Shown: positions 58,693 to 64,000 of the stretch, piece by piece
How the letters are laid out: every line of letters begins with the position of its first letter
Numbering within the stretch: the stretch's first letter is position 1
Source of the DNA: an uncultured Eubacteriales bacterium
Lineage (GTDB): Bacteria; Bacillota; Clostridia; Oscillospirales; Acutalibacteraceae
Direction of reading: 5' to 3'
Length of the DNA stretch: 64,000 bases
NCBI GenBank assembly: GCA_900315605.1
Contig: OMZU01000001.1
Location: 1 to 64,000 of the forward strand
The notes under the pieces: generated by a model
Database searches by the model: none
What the model was told of the DNA's origin: nothing
What the model saw: only the letters and a program-made list of their open reading frames with translations
Made by a program: the position numbers and the translations under genes

Positions 58693-60318
58693 TTAGATCA
58701 AGCCTACAAGTATTTTCTGGATAGTTGTTGCGTCGTTAATGTCAATGTATCCGTCGTTGTCAATGTCTGCAACCGCCAGAGCCTCGTCTGACAGGGTTTC
58801 AAGCTCCGCAAGATAGAATTGCAGAAGCGTTGCGTCGTTGATCGTCAGTTCTCCGTCAAGGTCGATGTCGCCCATTATGGGTTCGGGAGCATTTTTGTTT
58901 ACGACCGCCTTGATCGCAAAGGTTCCGCCGAGCTGGTCGTTATTTACATCGCTGTACCAGTCGAGCAGGTCGCTCATTGTGTTGTCGTAATAAATGTAGG
59001 ATTCACCGTAGCGGCTGTCGTTGAGGAAAACATATTTTCCCGAGGCGGTGAGCCACTCGCCGACTCCGATAGAGCTGTAATTTCCGGACTGCTGTGAAAC
59101 CTCGGAGGAGTCTATTCTTACAGAGATCGAGCCCTTGCCGGCAGGAAGCTTTTCGTCCTCGATGTCGGCGCAAATATAACCCATGTAGTCAATCGTGCCG
59201 GTGTAAAGCCGCTGCCAGGTCGATTCGTCGGTGTCGGGCGCGTTGTTTTTGTCGGGAATATAATAAATCGTATAGGTTCCGCCGAGACACTCTGATTTGA
59301 AAATAACCTTGTCAATCGTTCTGAAATCCTCTTCAAAATCAAAGCGATTCAAATATGTAACGTCGTCCTGCTTTACGTAGCTGAATTCATAGGTTGAGCC
59401 GTAGATTTCGTTTTGCAAAAGCTTAACATTTTCGTTGATCGGCATAACGCTCTTGATCGCAAACGAAGGCTTGTATTTTGTTCCCAAAAGATACTTGTCC
59501 TCGTAGGAGATCCAAAGATAACCGCTGCCTGCGCTTGTGCCCCAGCTGTTTTTTATGAGCCACGCACCGGGATTTGTTGGTCTTGGGCTGCTTTTAAAGT
59601 TTTCGACCGAATAGTTATCGTCCCAGCCGATGATCTGAACGGCATGTCCGGAAAATGTGCCTGAAAAATCCGGGTTCATATAATACGCGCCGTTATTAGC
59701 ATTGAGGCAGTACTTTGCAAATCCAAACGCGCTGTCTACCGAACCGTTTTCATATATCGCGCGCTTGATGCTTTGGGGATCTGATCCGCTGAATTGTTCG
59801 GCGGCAATAACGCCGTAGCGCGGAGCAAAGCCTGTGAATGAATCGCTTGAAGTCATTTCGTACAGGTCAAGATTTCCGGCGTCCTCTAATAGGATACCGC
59901 CCTGCCAAGAGAGAAGATAGCCCAAGCCTGTGTTTTGATATCCGTCCTCAAAAATGGTTCTTTGCCAGCCTTTGTCGTTAGAATGCTTTGTCGCCCAGCC
60001 GTTAAGGTGGGTCTCGGACATATCAACGTTGGTGTAGCCCTCCTTGAGCAGCTTGGTTTCAAGCGTGCTCAGCGTTGCGTATGCCCAGCAATCACTGTAT
60101 TCCTGGGATTTTATCCCGGTGACATAGCCAAGATCAAGCGAGCTGTAGCTTTGAGGCAGCTCGATGGGATCCTCTTGATCGGCAACCGAAGCTGTTTGAG
60201 CCGCTCCTGCGCCGAATTCCTTGATTTCTGCTGCGTTTGCCGCGACCGCAGACGCGGATAGCATGAGAGAAAGTGCCGAACCAACGGCGATAGTTCTTTT
60301 TAGTAGCGTTAATTTCAT
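58693..60318 (-). CDS. Papain-like (C1) cysteine protease with dockerin
   Basis: A 541-residue secreted protease. It has a signal peptide (1-29) and a C1 peptidase domain (about 50-285) with catalytic Cys77 (QEYSDCWAYA), His225 (GHAVQIIGWDD) and Asn257 (LIKNSWG). A beta-rich lectin-like domain follows (about 290-470), then a C-terminal dockerin (DIDLDGELTINDAT, DIDNDGYIDINDAT). No separate pro-domain is obvious. Dockerin-borne proteases are rare among polysaccharide-degrading complexes; it may cut host or food proteins that coat starch, or process other subunits. An inverted repeat overlaps its promoter. Confidence 0.92.
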   Translation of the reverse strand: MKLTLLKRTIAVGSALSLMLSASAVAANAAEIKEFGAGAAQTASVADQEDPIELPQSYSSLDLGYVTGIKSQEYSDCWAYATLSTLETKLLKEGYTNVDMSETHLNGWATKHSNDKGWQRTIFEDGYQNTGLGYLLSWQGGILLEDAGNLDLYEMTSSDSFTGFAPRYGVIAAEQFSGSDPQSIKRAIYENGSVDSAFGFAKYCLNANNGAYYMNPDFSGTFSGHAVQIIGWDDNYSVENFKSSPRPTNPGAWLIKNSWGTSAGSGYLWISYEDKYLLGTKYKPSFAIKSVMPINENVKLLQNEIYGSTYEFSYVKQDDVTYLNRFDFEEDFRTIDKVIFKSECLGGTYTIYYIPDKNNAPDTDESTWQRLYTGTIDYMGYICADIEDEKLPAGKGSISVRIDSSEVSQQSGNYSSIGVGEWLTASGKYVFLNDSRYGESYIYYDNTMSDLLDWYSDVNNDQLGGTFAIKAVVNKNAPEPIMGDIDLDGELTINDATLLQFYLAELETLSDEALAVADIDNDGYIDINDATTIQKILVGLI

Positions 60319-60351
60319 AACATAACCTCATTAATAAAAATTTTTATATAT

Positions 60352-60380
60352 GGCTATATAAATTTATAATTATTATAGCC
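60352..60380. promoter_or_regulatory. Inverted repeat over the dockerin-protease promoter
   Basis: GGCTATA and TATAGCC arms (60352-60358, 60374-60380) flank a 15-base AT-rich centre and cover the -10 box. It is a candidate operator. Confidence 0.5.
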
Positions 60381-60400
60381 TGTTTTTTTTGCGTTGTAAA
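60372..60400 (-). promoter_or_regulatory. Sigma-A promoter of the dockerin protease
   Basis: On the minus strand TTTACA and a perfect TATAAT are separated by 17 bases. Confidence 0.7.
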
Positions 60401-60456
60401 GAATATAATCAAACAAAAAACAAATGCTAATAAAAATCTTGCAAAGAGGTGTTGCT

Positions 60457-61332
60457 ATGCAGGTCAGAACCGACCTTGCCGTTGAAGCAAGGGAGCTTGC
60501 CGGCGAGCGCGTCGGAGGAATGGATTATAAGGTCTACCGCGAAAACGGGCTTGAGATCTCGCGCCTGACCGTTAAGGACAACAGAGCGCGACAGGCGTTG
60601 GGCAAGGACTTGGGCACATACGTCACAATTGAGCTGCCCTCGCTGACCGACAATTTCAGCGACACGGACGAAAGACTCAAAACGATCGGCGAGGAGATCC
60701 GACGGCTTTTGCCCGTCAACGGACTTTTGCTTGTGGCAGGGCTTGGAAATATGGAGATCACCCCCGATTCGCTCGGTCCCAAAACCAGCCTGAGGGTGCT
60801 TGCAACGCGCCATATCACCGGAGAGCTAGCACGTTCGACCGGGCTGGAGGGGCTCAGACCTGTGGCGGTCATGCAGACCGGCGTTACGGGTCAAACAGGG
60901 ATCGAAACCGGCGAATATATCCTAAGCGTGGTAAAGCGGATCAAGCCAAACGCAGTCATCGCGGTCGACGCGCTTGCTTCAAGGCGGCTGGAAAGGCTGG
61001 GCTGCACCCTGCAAATCAGCGACGCCGGGATCTCGCCTGGAGCAGGAGTGGGCAACCACCGAACAAGAATAAACAAAGACACGATCGGCGTGCCGGTGAT
61101 CTCGATAGGCGTGCCTACGGTCGTTGATCTGCGCACTTTGGCAACAGATCTGCTCGAAAGCGAGCCGGACAGACAAACGCTGGATTCACTTGCGCCGCAG
61201 GGCAGACAAATGGTGATAATTCCGCGCGAGATCGATCTTTTGACCGAACGCGCCTCGCGGCTTATCGGGCTTGCGCTCAACGCCGCAATGCAAAGCGACT
61301 TTGAGCTAAAGGATTTGGTAACGCTGATGTAG
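60457..61332 (+). CDS. gpr: Spore germination protease GPR
   Basis: A 291-residue GPR endopeptidase (family A25). It begins MQVRTDLAVEARELAG, close to the zymogen propeptide, and has the family blocks LLVAGLGNMEITPDSLGP, VMQTGVTGQTGIET, VDALASRRLERLG and GVGNHRTRIN. It destroys small acid-soluble spore proteins at germination. AAAGAGGTG lies before the ATG at 60457. It forms the usual gpr-spoIIP pair and, with that gene, shows that the organism carries spore genes. Confidence 0.96.
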   Translation: MQVRTDLAVEARELAGERVGGMDYKVYRENGLEISRLTVKDNRARQALGKDLGTYVTIELPSLTDNFSDTDERLKTIGEEIRRLLPVNGLLLVAGLGNMEITPDSLGPKTSLRVLATRHITGELARSTGLEGLRPVAVMQTGVTGQTGIETGEYILSVVKRIKPNAVIAVDALASRRLERLGCTLQISDAGISPGAGVGNHRTRINKDTIGVPVISIGVPTVVDLRTLATDLLESEPDRQTLDSLAPQGRQMVIIPREIDLLTERASRLIGLALNAAMQSDFELKDLVTLM

Positions 61333-61359
61333 GGGGAATTTTTTGCGCTCAAGCGGCAT

Positions 61360-62484
61360 ATGCTTTACAAAGCAGGTGATTTTTTGAAAGCCAAAGGAAA
61401 AGCCCTGAAAATCCTCAAAACCACATTTGCCTCCGCGCTTTTGCTTGCCGCCGTCGCAAGCGTTGCTCACAGGCTGCCGGAGTGCTTTAGCTCTCACGAC
61501 CCTGCCGCCCTTGCTGCGGCGGCGTTTATGCTGACCGACGGAAAGTACAGGCTGACAACAGGAGAAGAAGCAACCACCGAAGCGGAGCAACAGCCGACCG
61601 GCTCTCAGCCTCAGACAAGGACAATAAAAGAATATACTGCCAAGCCAAAGCCAAAAAGCAAAATCGGATATTACGACACCTTTGCAAATCACGAGGGCGA
61701 AGAAAAATATGATATTATCTCAAAAACCGTTGGAGCCGACGGCACCGCAGTCGATAGCTGCTATGTAAAAAACAAAACCGGGCTGGACTTTGATTTTGAA
61801 GAAATACTTAACAGACCGCTGACCTTTGCGACCGAAAAAAACTCCGGGTCGCCCGAGGTCTTGATTTATCACACCCACACAGGAGAAGCGTATCTTGACG
61901 AAAGCGTTGATTATTATTACGAAAGCTACTACTCCCGAACGCAGAACGAGGATTACAATGTTGTTGCGGTCGGCGAGGTCATCACGCGCGAGCTGAACCA
62001 AAGGGGGATCAATACCTATCACGAAAAGGCTGTGCACGACTCTACCTACAACGGCTCATACGACAGAAGCACACAGACGGTCGAAGCCGATATGAAGGAA
62101 TTTGGCAGCGTCAAGGTCGTGCTGGACATACACCGCGACGCGATAGGAAGCGACGCGGCAAAGGTAAAGCCGGTTTTTGAATACAACGGTCAGCAGGGCG
62201 CGCAGATCATGATACTTTCGGGCTGCGACTACTACGGAGAAATGGACTTTGACAACTGGCAGAACAATCTGAGCTTTGCGTTGAAGCTTCAAAACACAGC
62301 AGAAAAGCTTTATCCCGGAATGACGCGCCCCATGAGCTTTGACTTTTTTGTTTATAACGAGCTGATTTGCGACGGCTCGCTTTTGATCGAGGTGGGCTCG
62401 GACGCAAATTCGATTGAAGAGGTCGAATACACCGCAGGGCTTTTGGCGGACGTTATAGCAAATGTGCTGACGGACAATGGATGA
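61360..62484 (+). CDS. spoIIP: Stage II sporulation protein P
   Basis: A 374-residue membrane-anchored amidase/endopeptidase. There is an N-terminal span (about 20-40), a Thr/Pro linker, then the SpoIIP domain with YHTHTGEAYL (zinc ligands), GEVITRELNQRGI, VVLDIHRDAIG and a C-terminal LIEVGSDANSIEEV. With SpoIID and SpoIIM it degrades peptidoglycan during engulfment of the forespore. The start may be ATG 61360 or TTG 61384; AGCAGGTGA lies just before the latter. It follows gpr by 27 bp. Confidence 0.95.
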   Translation: MLYKAGDFLKAKGKALKILKTTFASALLLAAVASVAHRLPECFSSHDPAALAAAAFMLTDGKYRLTTGEEATTEAEQQPTGSQPQTRTIKEYTAKPKPKSKIGYYDTFANHEGEEKYDIISKTVGADGTAVDSCYVKNKTGLDFDFEEILNRPLTFATEKNSGSPEVLIYHTHTGEAYLDESVDYYYESYYSRTQNEDYNVVAVGEVITRELNQRGINTYHEKAVHDSTYNGSYDRSTQTVEADMKEFGSVKVVLDIHRDAIGSDAAKVKPVFEYNGQQGAQIMILSGCDYYGEMDFDNWQNNLSFALKLQNTAEKLYPGMTRPMSFDFFVYNELICDGSLLIEVGSDANSIEEVEYTAGLLADVIANVLTDNG

Positions 62485-62599
62485 TTTCAGTGTGGAGTTT
62501 GAAGTGTGGAGTTTGGAGTTTCGGTCGGGTAGAAAACCTGTGCTTAAAAAACACCTTTGTTCCCGACTGTATTAATAATGATATAGTTTTATAAATACA

Positions 62600-62675
62600 G
62601 TAGGGTCGCACCCACGTGTGAGACCTACCTATAAAGCCATTGCTTCCGAGGGCGCACACACGGGTGCGCCCCTAC
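62600..62675. repeat. GTAGGG/CGCACCC palindromic element, copy 3
   Basis: A 76-bp copy: GTAGGGTCGCACCCACGTGT ... GGGCGCACACACGGGTGCGC then CCCTAC. The flanks hold short tandem repeats (GTGTGGAGTTTG near 62490; four TTGTCNN heptamers at 62766-62795). No gene is seen in 62485-62855. Confidence 0.78.
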
Positions 62676-62800
62676 GACATAAAAAGGGAATTTATTTCCA
62701 AATAAATATAAATACAGTCGGGAATAAACTTATTTTTATAATAAATTCTATCTTCACGACAATAATTGTCCATTGTCAATTGTCCGTTGTCAATTAAAAA

Positions 62801-62838
62801 GCCGCCGATCATCTCACGTTGCGTGAAACGATCGGCGG
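62801..62838 (-). terminator. Terminator of the edge dockerin gene
   Basis: The stem GCCGCCGAT / ATCGGCGG(C) is followed on the minus strand by TTTTTAATT. Confidence 0.82.
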
Positions 62839-62855
62839 TTTATAATAATTATTGT

Positions 62856-64000
62856 TTAGATTGAGTATGTGTCAACAAATGGGTTTACGTCGCTGTACTG
62901 TGCAAGATATTTCTGGATCTCGGTAGCGTCGTTGATGCTCAGCTCACCGTTGTTGATCATAGCAGCCTTCATGTATTTTCCTTCAAGAGTTTTAAGCTCT
63001 GCAAGGTGAAGCTGGATCAGCGTTACGTCGGTGATGTCAACCACGCCGTCGCGGTTTGCGTCGCCTAGCTTGTATACGTCAGCCTTGCCGGTGTAGTCGG
63101 AACTGTCATGAAGCTTGATATACATAGATTCTGCCGGTATTTCACTTGACATAGTCGGTACATATCTAAAAATCTTTTCTGAATCAGCGGGGGTTCCGGT
63201 AAGTTCAGCTGTTACTTTTCTTGCATCGTTCTTATTATTTTCGAACACATCAAATTCATGGTTGCCCTTTTTTTCTGTTATTATGTTTTCATTACCAACC
63301 ATAAAACGAGCCGTACTTGCATTTCTGTTATTTGATGTCAGCAAAGTGCAATTTGTGTCGATTCCGGCACTTTTAAGTTCTTCCTTAAGTGTGCTTTCCG
63401 TCATTTGACTACGGAATGTCTCTTCTTCACTAAGAGTCCAGTTGCGAACGCTTAATGTATCAGCATCCATTAATGTACCTCCCGGATTTGTGAAAGCTTT
63501 GAGTTCGTATTTATCCATAGAACCATCAATAGAGTGAAAACTTACCTTTGAGTTAAGTGCGTAACAATATGGATAATACTCCGGATCGTCATCAACCATA
63601 TAATCAGCCTTTTGTGCCAAAACTTTGGTTAAAAGGATCTCGGTTTCCTTGAATCCCCAAACTTCTACGCCTCTGTTCAAATCAGCTCTGCGCCAGAATA
63701 TACTGTTTTTATGCATTTCAGGTACAGAAACATAATATCCGGATTCCTCTGTATCACAAATGTGATTACGAGCATTTATTCCCGAAATCATAAGCGACTT
63801 GATTGCTGTACCGTCGTTCATCTCGTCTTTTGTATAGTACAAATACAGGAAGTCACCGCCTGCACCTTGGTTCAAGTCTCCGCTGCAACCTTCATGTTCG
63901 CACTCGTAATAGTTGCGGTTGGCATTGTACCATGTTTTTGGTCTGTAGTTATTCTGAATTACCACGTCTTTGATTGCTTTATTATAATCAGTGGTAGTTT
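62856..64000 (-). CDS. Dockerin protein with beta-prism-like motif (partial)
   Basis: The reading frame stays open to the right edge, so the N-terminus and any signal peptide lie outside; at least 381 residues are visible. Near the visible start is DLNQGAGGDFLYLYYTKD, and about 65 residues later a weaker DLNRGVEVWGF. This DLN.GAGGD.IYLYY pattern is typical of MABP-type beta-prism repeats in bacterial surface and toxin-like proteins. A region with no known match follows (about 150-310). The end is a dockerin (DANRDGVVDITDVT, then MINNGELSINDAT); the second calcium loop has lost its first Asp. It is probably an adhesin or targeting subunit. Confidence 0.75.
   Translation of the reverse strand, partial: TTTDYNKAIKDVVIQNNYRPKTWYNANRNYYECEHEGCSGDLNQGAGGDFLYLYYTKDEMNDGTAIKSLMISGINARNHICDTEESGYYVSVPEMHKNSIFWRRADLNRGVEVWGFKETEILLTKVLAQKADYMVDDDPEYYPYCYALNSKVSFHSIDGSMDKYELKAFTNPGGTLMDADTLSVRNWTLSEEETFRSQMTESTLKEELKSAGIDTNCTLLTSNNRNASTARFMVGNENIITEKKGNHEFDVFENNKNDARKVTAELTGTPADSEKIFRYVPTMSSEIPAESMYIKLHDSSDYTGKADVYKLGDANRDGVVDITDVTLIQLHLAELKTLEGKYMKAAMINNGELSINDATEIQKYLAQYSDVNPFVDTYSI

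Overview
The window looks like chromosome from a spore-forming, Gram-positive gut Clostridium-group bacterium of the Oscillospiraceae/Ruminococcus type, with Ruminococcus bromii-like lineages the closest match in style. The reasons are type I dockerins on many secreted proteins, starch-binding-like X25 modules, a gpr-spoIIP sporulation pair, and typical Firmicutes housekeeping order (phoH-ybeY-era-yqzL-recO; ylxM-ffh-rpsP-khpA). The species call is inference; no 16S gene is present.

Layout. 0-12.5 kb: a truncated M56 (BlaR1-like) peptidase, an ftsE-ftsX-M23 cell-wall hydrolase operon, a PucR/CdaR-type regulator, a lone MsmK/UgpC-type sugar-ABC ATPase, a small operon of thioesterase, HAD phosphatase, DUF4830 and RsuA-type genes, a divergent zinc-ribbon/XRE pair with palindromic operators, and ychF. 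12.6-22.6 kb: four dockerin proteins without any recognisable catalytic domain, three of them built from X25-like starch-binding modules. A 41-residue Cys/Gly protein and an ATP-grasp gene sit among them. 22.8-38.4 kb: housekeeping genes, mostly on the minus strand (phosphomannomutase/phosphoglucomutase, NCS2 purine permease, coaD, rsmD, uvrC, HPr, trmD, rimM, mutS2, recO, era, ybeY, phoH). 38.7-47.4 kb: VanZ-like, ylxM-ffh-rpsP-khpA on the plus strand, then nadA-mnmA-valS on the minus strand. 47.5-52.5 kb: a compact surface-anchoring locus with a class B sortase, two SPxTG substrates and two LytR-CpsA-Psr (LCP) ligases that each carry a cytoplasmic poly-histidine segment. 52.6-64 kb: tRNA-Arg(ACG), rlmA-like, a 1340-residue leucine-rich-repeat dockerin protein, a papain-like dockerin protease, gpr-spoIIP, and a dockerin protein that runs off the right edge.

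How the genes fit together. The seven dockerin proteins have signal peptides (the last is incomplete at its N-terminus) and should dock onto cohesins encoded elsewhere. They would supply starch binding, adhesion and proteolysis to an extracellular complex. The sortase/LCP locus would fix small Ser/Thr-rich proteins to peptidoglycan and perhaps decorate them with glycopolymer. This is the best candidate for an undescribed system here.

The region also holds at least two families of non-autonomous palindromic repeats. One is a family of up to 165 bp with ends AAGGCAACACCGCA/TGCGGTATTGCCTT; the other is a family of about 73 bp starting GTAGGG(G/T)CGCACCC. Neither has a transposase in the window. 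Copies sit in 5' leaders, between operon genes and exactly at stop codons. No CRISPR array, prophage, rRNA or insertion sequence was seen.
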